NCBI GenBank assembly: GCA_963691655.1
Contig: OY829327.1
Span: 69,553,734 to 69,617,733, forward strand
Direction of reading: 5' to 3'
Source of the DNA: Toxonevra muliebris
Taxonomy: Eukaryota > Arthropoda > Insecta > Diptera > Pallopteridae
Length of the DNA stretch: 64,000 bases
Numbering within the stretch: the stretch's first letter is position 1; the number at the start of each line of letters is the position of its first letter. The notes under the pieces were generated by a model. That model was not told the DNA's origin, did no database searches, and worked only from the letters and a program-made list of their open reading frames with translations. This document shows positions 12,181-24,754 of this stretch, in pieces. The position numbers were made by a program, and so were the translations under genes.

Positions 12181-15100
12181 ACTTTACTAGAGGAAAGAAG
12201 AGGGTAAAGCTACAGTTTATAAAATACATATAAAAAATAGCTTAACTTAAAAACTAGCAAACTATCTATTCTTTTTAAATAGAACTGGTGATATAGTTAT
12301 GAAACACAGGAAAATCACATTCTGCTAATTATGCTAGTTAATAGAAGAATTTTTGTAATAAAAGAGGACTGGTTAATTTTATAAATTTTTCTATAAAAAT
12401 ACAAATAAAAGGGTGGTGATATAGTTGTGAAATGAACTGTATAATTTTTATGCTTACTTCTCGCATTTCTTCTCGTAACCTAAAAGCAATCTATTTCCGC
12501 TTTATTTTGGCTGCTTTATGCTGATCTAAGAGACTTTTTCTGATGTATTAAATGAATTGACAATAAAGCAATAGAAGAACTTCTCTAATTGTGTCCCAAG
12601 TGAAAATTTTTTTAAATTTTTGTTAATTTTCACTTTCAATAGATAGATGCCAAGAAATTAGTCTAAAAAATTGATACCTTTTCGCACTATTAACTGTAGT
12701 GCCTTATATTTTTATGCCAATTGACCCAGAGGAACTCCTTATATACACTCAATATCGATAGGAACTTTTCACTCTTCATTTAAAATGACAAAATTAAGGT
12801 GGAAATTTATTTCCCTGAAATTTTAATACAGAGACTCCATTTTTTATTGGTCTTTAAAAATCTTCAAAACATAAATATATTACAAAGAATATCTTAATTT
12901 AAAATCTCATTTCTTTAAAATGATTAATACAATTTTTATGCTGTGCTTTATCCACCCTAAAAAAAAATACCAACCATGAATGAGAAAAACGCAAACGGAA
13001 ACATGAATTACCCCACATTTCCTTTTTCATTTATAGAAATTCAGTTGAAATAATAAAAAAAAAAAGTCGCAGCGCTAATGCCAGAATTCATTACGATTTC
13101 AAAACACAAACACAAATCAGGAAAAACAAAACAAAGAAAACACATTTACACCTTGAAGTAAAGAGGACACAGTGAGTGGAATTTGGGGGAAAAACTGAGT
13201 GAATGAGCGAGTGAGTACCTTTTTCAGAAATAATACTAAATGATGATGATATAGAAGAAAAAACCAAAGAAAACACTGGTGGTGTTGGTGTTGATGGTGG
13301 TAACAGACATCAGCAACAATAAAAGTCTACACAGAAATATAAAACAAAAAACGACAAAAATTAAACGAAATGAAATGAAAAAAGAATTGAAGTGTGCCTG
13401 CTGCCTTTAAGCGCGTATAATCCAGGGTAAGATTTCTACTTAGAAGTGTAAGCAATGGAAGCAAGCGCACATGAAACAAAACAATAGGCTCATATACTTG
13501 AGCATTTGATAGTAGAATAATAACAACAACCACATACACACACACACTCTGCGACAGAGGAGATTCTTATCGGGATTTTGTACGAGGGTAATACAACAGC
13601 AGTCAAAATCTACCAGGTGATGAACAAATGTTTTCAAGGTAGGGTTTTTACACATAGATTTTGGATTGGCCATGTCTATTTGTGTTTGTGTATGTGTTAA
13701 TAGAAATAATTTTCGTAACAACAACAGGAAACCAAAGCGTGACAAAAATTTTTAATTTATGATAAATGTATTGAAATTGTTGAGAGAAATAGAAAGAATA
13801 ATAATATACACACATAACTGTTTTATTATTTTGTTACAAAAAAGTGCAGAGCAACAACAAAAAAACAAATGTTATACAAGTTAATTTTAATGACAATTGG
13901 GTTGGTTTTGTAAATTTAAATGCTCGCATGTAATAATGGCATTGAACTTTTGATATTAAAATAAGTACATGCACACACTCACATAAGTATACGTACGATT
14001 TTCTAACGTAATAATACAAATTTGAAATTTTTTTTATGCAGTTTTATTTAATTCATTGTTGTAAACTAAGAAAACCCAAAAACAGAACAATATATAAATG
14101 AGTAAAACGGTAAATGAAGAAAAAGTGTTTCCAAAAAAGTTTAAAAATGTTAGAAAAAATATTGAAAATTAAAGCTAAAAAATTTGAATGACCTCCATTG
14201 GTTTTAGCGGCCTCCGATAGATGAGACGGCATAGACAAGTGTAGGTTGATTGTAGTTTTGTGAGATTTCACTATATAGGGGTTCCGGGTTTCTTTCTTTT
14301 TACATGCAACACTAATAGGGACTGTTTTGTTTAATGTTTTTGTCAGTGTAAAAAAAGCAAAATAACAAAGCTGCATTCAAGAAATTTTCATCCTTTAATT
14401 ATTACGTAAAAAATGGATCGTATGTATACTTATGTGACTGTGTGTACATCAAATTAAATTATAAAAAAAATAATTCTTTAAACGCATAAAAATTATATAT
14501 TTCTAACTAGCGGAACAAAGAACTGTTCTGTGTACACAACATGTTAAATCTTAAAATTATAACAACGGAAGTTAATTCACAATTCGCAATTCAACTCGGT
14601 TCAATCATTCAGCCACTCAACGACGAGGGTCAAGTATGAAGAAGACTTTAAAGTTGATTAGGCAAAAGCGCAAACTCAAATAAAAAAACCAAACAGAAAA
14701 TCCAGTAGCTAAGCTATCAAGTCAAACCTAATTAAATTAACACAAATCTTCTAAATTAAAAAAGAGCCAACTGCCCAGACCAAACGAAGAAGTGGAATAA
14801 AGAAAGAAAAGCAAAAACATTAAACCACATGTGACGCGTGTCTACTGCACTCGCTTTAACTTCGCCTTTTATCTTCCTGATACATATGAATTTCAAATTA
14901 GTTTTATTTCTATAAAGTTCAGAGCATAAAAATTAAAATAAAACGAACAAAAAGCACTAAACCTGCCTGTCTGCGCCCGCCTGCATACCATAAAGAAAAG
15001 GACTATTAAATGTTGACCGCATACATAAAAAAGGCTAACTTGAAAGAAAGAATAACAAAAACACCCAAACAAAAAAAAAAAACAAGAATATAAAAGGTAA

Positions 15101-15545
15101 GAATAATAAAAGCAAGTTGCAAGAAGCGTGTGTTCTAAAAGATCATCGCATTATAAACGCTTGTTCAAATTTTATTTGATCGCTCAAGATCAAAGTGAAA
15201 TTTTTGCTTTTTTGTGTGCGCTTTTTCGAATTCTGCCTTATGTGGTGCATCTTTTTTTATTTTCAATTTAATATGTTCATTTTTTGTTTTGTGTTATTGA
15301 ATACATTAAAATTTTATAGCTAATTTAGTGGTAATCATAAAGCACTTTTTAATGATGCGGTTAGAATTGAGAAGTTTCTGAAAGATTGATATCGCATAAG
15401 GAACAAGTGTTGTTGGGTTATTAGTTTTACCATTTATAAATTCATATTCAAAGATTTTTTTAGTTAACACTAAGTTTTAATTGCATGCTTAAACTGAAGC
15501 ATTGTGTCATACTCTGAATAGGGAGTACGAATAAATAAAAGTAGG
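12181..15545. other. Intergenic, simple repeats only
   Basis: No coding region recognised. It contains scattered A-rich and CA-rich tracts (13490-13550, 13805-13815, 13965-13985), short ATG-rich frames without domains and many AATAAA-like hexamers expected by base composition. Confidence 0.45.
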
Positions 15546-15718
15546 GCTCTGGATTCAGCCGTCACAACATCTAATCTAGTAAAACAATGCAGAGAGAGTC
15601 TCACAGGTCTAGCCGGACTGCACACCGTTGCTCCAATATCGGATCGCAGGTATCGGAACATAGAGAGCAGCGAAAGGCAGACGAGTTTGCACGAAAAAGA
15701 TCTGCCCTGCATGAATTT
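15546..15718 (+). pseudogene. LINE RNase H fragment
   Basis: The plus-strand translation gives ALDSAVTTSNLVKQCRESLT, then GLAGLHTVAPI. After small indels and frame changes it reads IESSE/REQRKADEFARKRSALHEF. This matches the C-terminal half of a retrotransposon RNase H domain: the 'SDSxAALxAL..' helix, then the 'xxWVPGHxxIxGNExADELARxGS' block, here with the central Trp-Val-Pro-Gly-His segment lost and ADEFAR retained. R1/I/Jockey-type LINEs are the likely source. No reverse transcriptase is visible nearby, so this is an isolated, dead fragment. Confidence is moderate because two frames must be combined. Confidence 0.5.
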
Positions 15719-15884
15719 CAAACTAAATTAGTAGAGGAATGTCATCTAGGTTAGAATACTTTTTGACTTATTGCCCATAAATTCCGTTGTAAGCTGAATT
15801 TTCCGTAATGACGTGTAGTCAAGACCGAAACATGCAGTTTTGGAACACCGATTGGAATGATTGAAAAAAAATAAAAAGGAAGAG

Positions 15885-16030
15885 ACTTCAATTGACTCCA
15901 ATTGACTTCAAAATCGAATTGACTCTAAGTGACCGCATATGATTTCAAGTGATTCTATGGGTATTCAAGTGACTCCAAGTGTTTTCAAGTGACTCCAAGT
16001 GGCTTCAGAGCAGTCATGATTTTGGAGTCA
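15885..16030 (+). repeat. Degenerate GACTTCAAGT/GACTCCAAGT short tandem repeat
   Basis: Units such as ttcaattgactcc, ttcaagtgattct, ttcaagtgactccaagtg and ttttcaagtgactccaagtg repeat with a period near 9-10 nt, or 18-20 nt for pairs. The repeat decays on the right into gattgcattccc units (16040-16075). Confidence 0.6.
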
Positions 16031-17032
16031 CAGGAATTGCATTCCCATGATTTCAAAAAAGATTGCATTCCCTTGACTCTAAAAAAGACTTTTCTAAATT
16101 AATAATCAATCGGCGAGTCCACAAAATACTCCTAATTCAATTTTTTATTCTGGAGTCAAATGTTATTCAATAACTGCAATCAAAAATTATTATTCATTTG
16201 TGAATTACACCCTTAATTGATTGCATTCGTTTACAGCTCTGGTCACAATAGCGTTTTATAATGCGAGAAATATGTGCCACCGTTATCTACATAAGTTACA
16301 TGCTTCGTTTCTGAAGTCCCATTGGGACAAAAAAGTCGTAGCGAAAGGGTTTACCATTTCCTTACTTGCACCTATTTCTCCCTTACCTCTATCGAGGTCT
16401 AGCAAGTAAATTTTAGACTCATCAGAATTAATAATTTTCATACTAAGTTTGCATCATTTAATTCCAGATTTGTTAATTTCAGTGTTTCCATCTGCCGATA
16501 TGATCCCAAATTTATCTCATTCAGTATATTTGTTCCATTGCAAGAATGCAATCAGGCTATTTATTTTTATATAAGCCAGCAAATAGCTATTTTTATACAC
16601 ATTTTGAAATTTGTTCAGTTCTAAAGTGCAAATAACCTGCACTACAGCTATAAATTCATTAAACATGAATTGTCAAACTTATAGTATAATTGAATTTGAT
16701 TATTTGATATTTGATTGAATTATAATCGACTTCGTTTAATAGTGCTATAATTTCTCCAAATTTTACGGAGGGACAGGATGCATTTTTGCCCATACTCTTT
16801 CCGGCGAAATTGATCAGGATTGAATAGAGAATTTTTCTGCCATAGAACTTAAAAAAAAATTCATCCATACAAATTGGTACGCCCTAATATATATATACAT
16901 ATATATTCTATCCATTTTTGAGCTTTATTTTCATCTAAAAAATTAACCATTTTATATTTGTAAGTTCTTTCCCTAGTGGGGATCATAAAAGTCCCATATA
17001 TGTATGTCGATCCACCCTACTGTAAATAAGAC
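16031..17032. other. Intergenic, no gene recognised
   Basis: Short frames at 16221-16409 and 16659-16868 show no domain. It includes AT dinucleotide runs near 16890-16910. Nothing further was recognised. Confidence 0.45.
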
Positions 17033-18099
17033 ATGTATACGAAAAAACTGGTCGACATTAACTTGTTATAAAAACTATATTTTTTAAACAAAAACCGAAA
17101 TTCACACATCAGTTGAAAGGTTATAATAGTAACTTTAAGAAAAATAAAAACTTTATTTATTTGGTTGGTGCGTATGCGAAAGATCGCAACTTTGACTTAA
17201 CTCCAGTCATTAAACGTTGCACATCACTTCGAGACATTTAAGATGACACAGTAGTCCACTTTTTCTGCAGCTGTTTCTCATTTTTGACCACTTGCAAGTG
17301 GGCAATTCGGGGGATTGGCATCTTTTGGAACAGTTTGTACCCCTTTTGTCTCTATACCACGTCACTGCCGTTTTGTCGTAATGGCAAGTTGCTAAATCTG
17401 GCCAGAAGAGGACAGGAGCCTTGTGAAGATGTACCATTGGCAGTAGACGTTTTTGTAAGCACTCTTCTATGTAAATTTTTTGGTTGATGGTACCAGTAGT
17501 GACAAAAACTGCACTCTTTATGCCGCATTGGCAAATTTGCTTGACAAACCAAATATTTATTCGCAAACTTGTCCACTTTCTTTAGCTTAAATTTAGGCGC
17601 AACATCAGCTCTCTTTTTTGAAGTGTAAAATAGTTGACCAGGAAGCTGATTAAAGTCTGCTTTGACATACGTTTCGTCGTCCATGATATGCAATCAAAAT
17701 TATGTACAATTTTGTCATATGACATATGGACTTTTTTAGCAACATCTCTGATGGAAAGGCCTGGATTTCTTTGAAACAACTTTTTCACTTTCTCCGCTTT
17801 TTCCTCCGAGATGAACACCTTTTTTCGCCCACTTCCAGTTTTCCTTTCGGTAGTTAGCCGTTCACTAAAGTTTTTAAGCCCTAAAGTTACCGAAGATTTT
17901 GCAATTTTTAAACTTTTGGCAATGTCTTTATGTGACATAGGTATGTGGAAAGTCTTGATTTTTGCGCACAATTATATCGCGCAGATGCAGAAATGTAAAA
18001 CGGAAAATTCTCAACAAATTAATAACAGTAACATTTGCTCTAACTGTCATATTTGAATTAATACAACATGTTTACTGCCACCAGTTTTTTCGTATACAT
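17033..18099 (-). mobile_element. Tc1/mariner-family element with perfect 20-bp TIRs
   Basis: atgtatacgaaaaaactggt at 17033-17052 is exactly inverted at 18080-18099. Allowing for the TA target dinucleotide inside these limits, the element proper is about 17038-18094, flanked by TA. The body encodes a transposase remnant on the minus strand with the same domain layout as the element at 2.3-3.5 kb. Confidence 0.88.
17210..17971 (-). pseudogene. Tc1/mariner transposase, frameshifted and deleted
   Basis: The N-terminal HTH lies at 17971-17700: MSHKDIAKSLKIAKSSVTLG, then a basic TGSGRKKVFISEE linker and a second HTH-like NPGLSIRDVAKKVHMSYDKI. After a frame change come MDDETYVKADFNQLPGQLFY and FANKYLVCQANL. 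After another come CGIKSAVFVTTGTINQ and LFWPDLATCHYDKTAVTWY. The first two catalytic acids (MDDET, FWPD) are present. The segment that should carry 'CPELRPIExYW' is deleted or scrambled after RDKRG, so the third acid is missing. Two frameshifts plus this deletion make it inactive. Confidence 0.8.
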
Positions 18100-19605
18100 A
18101 CCTTATATAGTAATATTCTTCCTCTATATATTGGAAATATATTTATTTGTAGGTATGAATAGAAAAATATAAAACAGTTTCAAGCTAGAAAGCAACTTTA
18201 AATAACTGAGCTCTCGCTCAAAATAATTTTCTCCACAGTTTAAATAATAATTTGATTTAATTTTAATTACTAATTGCAAAAGTAATATCGTATAACAGTG
18301 AAATACTTAAACTAGATAATACTTTTATATCATATTCAGTAGAACGGTTTATCAAAGGTATCGGAATGGTGCCAGCCTACTAACACCACATAAATGTATG
18401 CACCAAGAGGATTAAACATAAACTCTGAACTTTAAGAGATTTTTAATTTCAAAAAGAACAAAATAAATAAAAATATTTACAGAGCGCCTAACTACACACC
18501 ATATGCAATAAACACATATGTAATACATGTTAAAAAAAAGCCTTTATGCTGCTAAAGGACATATTCCAATTCTATGACAACAAATACTTAATCTTTAGTA
18601 TAACATAACGTGGCGCAGCAATTATGACATATTCATAACACAGAGAGAGGGTGCTGTATGCATTGCAAGTTCTCATATAACACAACACTCAGACACACTC
18701 ATACACAAAACACATACTAGCGCACACACACACAAACATAAATAGAACATATGCAAACATGCTTATTAAAAAACATTCGTCGCTTTTGTGTAGCATGCAT
18801 GAATGTAGCATCGTACGCTCGCTTGTTCGTTTGCAAGTAAGTATAAAATATTTAACAAAGACGGAAGCGGATGTTTTTAAACCGGATGATATGGCGCACA
18901 ATTTGTTTGTCGCTGTCGCTGCCACTGTTGTTGTTATATTTATTTTGGCAACACTTATATCAAAATGCCAACAACAAAAATAACAACAGCAAACAACACA
19001 TACACACATATAAGCAAAATAAACAGAAGCGCATTTTAAAGCTGCTGCACAAATACACTCACATATAACATATACACAAACGCACACAAGCACACACATA
19101 TAGTCCATACATATTTGTTGTTTATATTTATTCGTATGTATAATGCCTCAATCACTTTTGTGCTCTTTTATACAATTTGAACTCTTTTTGATGCACCAAC
19201 TGAACTGAGCTGAGCTGGCTGGCTGGCTGGATGACTGGCTGGCGGCAGGCATCCTTTTAACCCTATTTTCAGCTTAAAATACGTTCGTTGGGTAAGGTTG
19301 CCAATATTTATTTTAAAAATTTTAACTCTTCATCAGCGGCAACGCCAACATAAAAATATTGTATATACATACGTGTGTATGTAAGTTTATTGCTGTGTGA
19401 TTTTTAAAACAAGCATTTTGTTTTTCGAAAGCCAGCACAGATTTTCCATGTAGTAAGAATGAGGCGAGCCTTATTGATTTCTGGCACCCTATTTCAATAA
19501 TACTTTAGCTTAGTTTCTATTAAATTGCTTGAGAAATTGGAAATTGCTTGCAATTTGCCGCAAGTGTTGATATGTTATTGGAATGTACTTGTACTATATA
19601 TATAC
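18100..19605. other. Intergenic with microsatellites
   Basis: CA-rich tracts at 18675-18745 and 19055-19100, CAACAAC-type tracts near 18965-19000 and a (GGCT)n block at 19214-19245. Overlapping frames on both strands at 18689-19108 come from these repeats. No gene was recognised. Confidence 0.5.
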
Positions 19606-20453
19606 AGTATACCGCCAAACCATTAGAAACACCACAAATTTCCTCTAATTTTGTTTGTATATGCAGTGAGTTGTAACAATTTTAAAAAGATGTTACCAAA
19701 CTTTTTTTACTGATTAGTCAAGTAACAATGGAGAAGTTCAACCTTAACCCTCTTCTTTGTACCAAAACCAAACCTATGTCTTTTGAAGTATTATGGTATA
19801 AATCAGTGTTAATCTTGGCCATCTCTGATTTTGTTTTGCTTGTAGCATAAATGCATTAATATCTCGCGAATATTCTATACCTGTCAGTTGACTTTAGTAG
19901 CTCTATAAGGGTCAGAGTCGCCTTAAAAAGGAGACTCAAAAAATGTAATTTCCTCTAATTTTTTCATACCATGAGCCTGTCCTTCATGAAGATGTTATTG
20001 TATAAAAACTTTATTGGTTTTAATTCTATAAAGATAATAGATTACAATGACAAAAGTTCTTGCGCCAATAACACATTGTGGAAAGATGCAATGGTACGAA
20101 TAAAATAAGGGGGAAATTACTTTTTTTAATCCCCTCTTTATGGCTACACGGATCCAGGCATACATATGAAGTCAGCTGAAGATGCAGTTATGTAGAAACA
20201 TCTATGCACTTATGATGCAAATAAAAAAAAATGTTGTAAGTCAAAGCGAAAACTTTTTTTTATTCAAAAACGAATCCTTGGTTTTTTAACAAATATAACC
20301 TATATTTCCGCAATAAGGATAAACTTTTCCATTATTAATTGACAAATCGGTCCCAAATTGTCACAAAAAAAAAACAGTTTCCGAAAAACTCACTGCATTT
20401 ACGAATTAAATCAGAGGAAATTTGTGGTGTTTCTAATGGTTTGGCGGTATACT
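19606..20453. mobile_element. Non-autonomous element with 46-bp TIRs
   Basis: Terminal inverted repeats at 19606-19651 and 20408-20453 match at 45 of 46 positions. The termini start agtataccgccaaaccatta and continue through gaaacaccacaaatttcctc. Flanks are TA-rich (actatatata on both sides), consistent with TA insertion. The 848-bp element has no recognisable transposase in either strand. It is probably a Tc1/mariner-derived non-autonomous element; superfamily is inferred from TIR style and TA flanks. The near-identity of long TIRs suggests fairly recent activity. Confidence 0.85.
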
Positions 20454-22119
20454 ATATATATATGCAGATAAGTATGTAGGTGCCATGTGGTTTATCGTTT
20501 GATTGTTTCTGTTGTGTTGGTGAAGAATATAATAATACATAACAAGAAAAAAATTGTCAAACGCCGCTTGCAAGTGGCATATGTTAATCACAAGCAAGCT
20601 AATTTTTTATTTGCACATAAAAAGCTATGAATGCTTTTACCTTTTTTGCAAATGTGTTAAATGAAGCGCTTGAAACTTTGTGGTATAAGAGTGTATTATA
20701 AAAATACAGTGGTTCAATTAAGTTTTCAGTAAGCAGAATCTCAAGGAAAACGTTTCTGATGTAATCGCGCTGTTAAACAGGTAAGTTAAGTGAAAAGGAG
20801 TCACTATAAAAATGAAATAGGAAGTTACCAAATAGTCCATTAAAATACTCGACGAAAATACACGAAAAATTCTTAAAATATATTAAAATTGTTTACTGAA
20901 AATCAGAAAGGGATAAACGAGTAGCATGAAAATGTAAAAAATGATATTCTTTATGTCTAATATTTTGTTTGTCCGCCTTAGGCTTTTAACACTAGAAAGA
21001 CCGTGTTATGACCCCTACCCCGACTACCCTAAACTGACGCTAAATATAAACTGAAATCAAAAAAGATATTTTTGTAATACCTCCGACACATTGCTCGCAC
21101 ATGGCTTTGTTACAATTGTCGCACAAATGAATTGTTTTATTTTGTTTGCAGTTAGTCCTAATTTGACATTAGTTTCTTGTCCCCAGAGCATTCCACTCCA
21201 AGCTCAGAAACCAGCTGAAGTATATGATTGTGGCAAGATATATTTATGCCGGTTCTTGATTTTTAAATTATGCAGGAATTAATTCCAGTTACAGGCCATC
21301 TTCGGCTTCCACCTCTCACTGAATACTTGCGAACCATTTGGTCTACTACATTTACACCATATTTAATTGCATTATAAAATTCAATGGATCCCGGAAGTTT
21401 TTTTTCTCTAGAACCTATAGCAGCATTTCAATGAAGAAAACTCAAAACCATTACATTTTTATAAGGTTTACTTAAAATTAAAATTGAGAAATTGATTTTT
21501 TTAATATTTTCAAAAAAAAACTTGTGTATAATTTCACGTCGAAATTGCTAAAATTGACGATGTCATTGACACCTTGCCAGATGTATCAATTTTAGGTAAA
21601 AGGCATAACTTTATGAGCGTTTTTCTCTAAAAAAAAAAACACATTTTCCCCGGCTGACTGACATGATATCTCGAAAATTAACAAACCGATTGCCTTGAAA
21701 TTCGGCTCAAATATAGAAAACAAAACTGTCTATGGTCCGAACTAAGAAAAATTACAAATATGTACTACTTTTTTTTAGAATAAAAAATATGACAAAATTT
21801 TAATAGAATTTTTTTTTTTTTTTTAAATATTAACATAATCTTATAAAAATTTGAACGTAATTGCTAATGTATAATAAGCATTAGGGTGTAGCATTTTTCG
21901 AAAAAAAAACATTGCAGAATGTTCCCGTAATCACAAATGAACTAAAGAAACGGTTTTTAAATGACGGTAACCACTGCCAGTATGGCAAAAGGGACTTTTT
22001 GGTGGCAACTTTGAACGCATTTTTCTCAAAACTGTGTTTTCAAAGTCAGTGAGCAAAGTATATTTTTTAGTAAAAATTTCCATCAAAAATCAAAATTTTT
22101 TTTCGTAAGGTCGACATTT
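20454..22119. other. Intergenic with remnant motifs
   Basis: No gene recognised. The minus-strand motif at 22015-22056 (gactttgaaaacacagtttt then gagaaaaatgcgttc) matches the internal motif of the TTAAGGGG-type MITEs. The frame at 21091-21282 has no domain. Confidence 0.45.
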
Positions 22120-22645
22120 GATTATAAAAGAATATTTTGATTATTCCTACGATCAATTACTTTATAATACTTTGCATTAACTAAATCTTTTTCCAATTTA
22201 TCAGGTTTATTTGCTATATCTTGAGTAAATTGACAACGACCTTTTGATGGGAATTGCAGTTCGTCTTCAGTCAAATTTTCACCAGGAATGAAAAGAATTT
22301 TCAATGAACTTATTCCATATTGTCGATGTTGGAACACACTTGTCTGTTGCAGAAGAATGTGTATTACGTAAGTCAAAACAAATATCTCATTATTTCTTTA
22401 AACCTTCTTTTACTTTAATTATAAGTTTGCGTCTGTCTTTTTGTTTCAGTTTTCGTATAAAGTTTTATATGTCGAATCATCGATAAGCATATAACTTTAT
22501 TGGCAACAACATTTCGCTTAGCGTAAGAAGTTTGCCCTGCAACTTCTCTTAGTACATTTCTGCGACTTTTTGAAGATCTCTCTGCATTTTTAATACATGT
22601 CCATACCGTACCGTCCTTTGCGGTTAGGGTGTCACTAATTACTGA
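22120..22645 (-). pseudogene. piggyBac-like transposase fragment
   Basis: Read on the minus strand, 22640-22430 gives TLTAKDGTVWTCIK, RRNVLREVAGQTSYAKRNVV and SMIRHIKLYTKT. 22376-22122 gives YGISSLKILFIPGENLTEDE followed by QFPSKGRCQFTQDIANKPDKL. These match conserved N-terminal and core blocks of piggyBac-type (DDE_Tnp_1_7) transposases: 'DGTxWxxI', 'GPTxxAKxxI', and 'PGxNLTVDExxxPFRGRCxFxxYIPxKPxK'. In the family, the D of 'NLTVDE' is catalytic; here the block reads NLTEDE and keeps an aspartate. The catalytic core is otherwise incomplete and at least one frame break separates the blocks. It is a dead fragment; TTAA MITEs of piggyBac style elsewhere in the window may have depended on such a source. 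Confidence 0.72.
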
Positions 22646-22954
22646 TTCTACTATCAGTGTGGCCAGCTTTTATTTTTCAAAATCCGCTAAAATTAAGAAT
22701 AAAACGAGTATTTTCTTTAAAAAAAACGCTTATAAAAATGCGGGAAAACTCAATACATTTAAACTTTTTCACTAATACAGGCAAACATTTGATACTTCTA
22801 GTCACTGAAAATTTCTTCGATTTTTCGAAGATATTTTAAATTGAAATAACGAGCTGAGCGCTAAATCACTTTTTTTCCGCGTTTTCATTTTCAAAAAGCA
22901 CTAAAATCAGCGGGAAAAGCGCCGAGTTGGCCTCACTGTCTACTATTATGGCAC

Positions 22955-23020
22955 AACAGACATAAACCCGGGCACCTCTGCGTAGCAGTCCAACACACTT
23001 ACCACTAGGCTACGGCGACC
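22955..23020 (-). repeat. tRNA-like SINE head
   Basis: On the minus strand the sequence reads gtcgccgtagcctagtggta and continues through a D-arm/anticodon-like region to cccgggtttatgtc. An exact pol III box A (tagcctagtgg, 23002-23012 complement) is followed 33 nt later by a degenerate box B (gggtttatgtc). The box A core is identical to that of the SINE at 39.97 kb. A functional tRNA is not supported, because the T-arm consensus is broken and the acceptor ends do not pair convincingly. Confidence 0.5.
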
Positions 23021-23026
23021 ACCAAT

Positions 23027-24754
23027 TGTCACCAATTAGCTGATGAAATGATCAATTTGTAGAAGTAAATTTTCGCATAGCATTACAGAAGTACTTGGTA
23101 GTACGATAGTTTAAACGATGTATCTGCCTCGGTAAAATTTCTACTCGCACTCTTATTATTTATCAAATTATTATATAAATATTAACTTAGCATGCTAAAT
23201 ATTTAAAAACTACGCCAGTTCATGGCAACTCTTTAAAATTTATTGAGCTGAGAACAAACCATATCATTATGCTAAGCATAACGCGTTGTTCATATATGTA
23301 TTGCTCCTCCACCAACGAACCAATTTAGTTACGTAGCTCCCTACTTTCAATAATTATAATTAGAACAACAATTTCTAACATACAAAGATTTACTTCCATT
23401 TTAATTTAAATAGTGTGTCGAATACAATTCAATATTATGTTTTCACATAACTGAAATTCTGAAGGATTCAAAATAAAAACTGTTCCATAAAGATATATTG
23501 GTCACGCGTTTATGTGTAACCCCTGATTGGTTGGTTTTTAAAATAAATTTTCTTAAAATTCCGATGGCATTCAGTAGCTGGACTATGTTCATTGTAATCA
23601 GAGTTAGGGCCTTTGTCAAGCCACGATTGCAAATTGCTTGTGAGATTTGTTGTAGTTGTGTAGTTCGTGTTAGTTAATGAAAGGAAATTTATCTTAAATT
23701 TGTAAGTAATTTTATATGTAAAATTAATGGGTGTGTCTCGTATACAAATTGAGTAATCAAAAAGGTTGTAAATGTAATTACCAACAATTCAAGTACTTGA
23801 CGTACTTTTGCTTTACTACGTACATACATTAATACATACATACATGCACCTACAAGCAAACATACATATTAATAATTCTTACACTTTGCAACTTACTTTG
23901 CTACACTTTTTATACACACCAGCACACACGCAGCCATTTTATCATGCATATTTCATAGAATTATACGTGCTCATGCTGTAGTACTTTGCTACCACATTTA
24001 AGCATCTACAGTGGGTACACTCTATGTATTCCTACATATAGACACTTGTATACAGTGTACGAGTATATAACCGTAGAATCGTAGTCAAGCAAACAATTTA
24101 TTATTATTGTTATTATCATTGTTTCCCAACAAAAACAAAAAAGAAAAAAACAAAAAACTTTTACCACCGCTACACAGGCCAAAGGGAAAAAGTGCTTTAA
24201 TGCACTATTTCTACTACGATAGTTGCTAGTTACTCCAGGCGAAAACCAAAAATGACAGCGAACGAATTGTGTGTGTGTATGTGTGTGATGTGAGTGCGGT
24301 TTTTTCTGAGCGACAAAATTCAATTCCTTAACTGATGATGATAATGAATTTTTGCCAAAATTGTTGCCTGTAAGCGCAATATTTATGATAATTTTATTGT
24401 TATTATCATTGTGACTTTCTACTGTATTTGGAATAAGGGGGCAGGTGTCATAATCGCATAGTTGAATCGTACACTTGTTGGATGCCAACGATAATATTCT
24501 CATTTGTATAAAAAAAAAAATCAGAAGTAATAAAAGACTCGTTTCAAAAGCGAATTCTTAGTTATTTGTTTTTTATTCATTTATTTATTTGATTGGATCA
24601 AGTACTATACTTAGCAAAGTTGACAAGAATTGTTATCTAACCTCTTCTGCATTAGAGTAAATATTTTTAAAAGTACTCGAGCAAGTATGTATTGTACATG
24701 TATATTCTTTGGAGGAAAAATCAATGTCTGTCGCGTTTTAGCTTTCGCATTTAT
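23027..24754. other. Intergenic, no gene recognised
   Basis: ACATACAT-type repeats at 23820-23870 and a (GT)n tract near 24268-24288. The frame at 24006-24503 on the minus strand is Asn/Ile- and His/Thr-rich repeat translation with no domain. Confidence 0.45.

Noticed and set aside
18689..19108. 139-codon Cys/Val-rich minus-strand frame
   Set aside because: Translation of CA/GT microsatellites.
22955..23020. Functional tRNA gene
   Set aside because: Box A is exact but box B and the T-arm are degenerate and the acceptor stem does not pair; a SINE head fits better.
24006..24503. 165-codon minus-strand frame
   Set aside because: Composition is microsatellite translation (Asn/Ile, His/Thr runs), and overlapping AT-rich sequence gives it no domain support.
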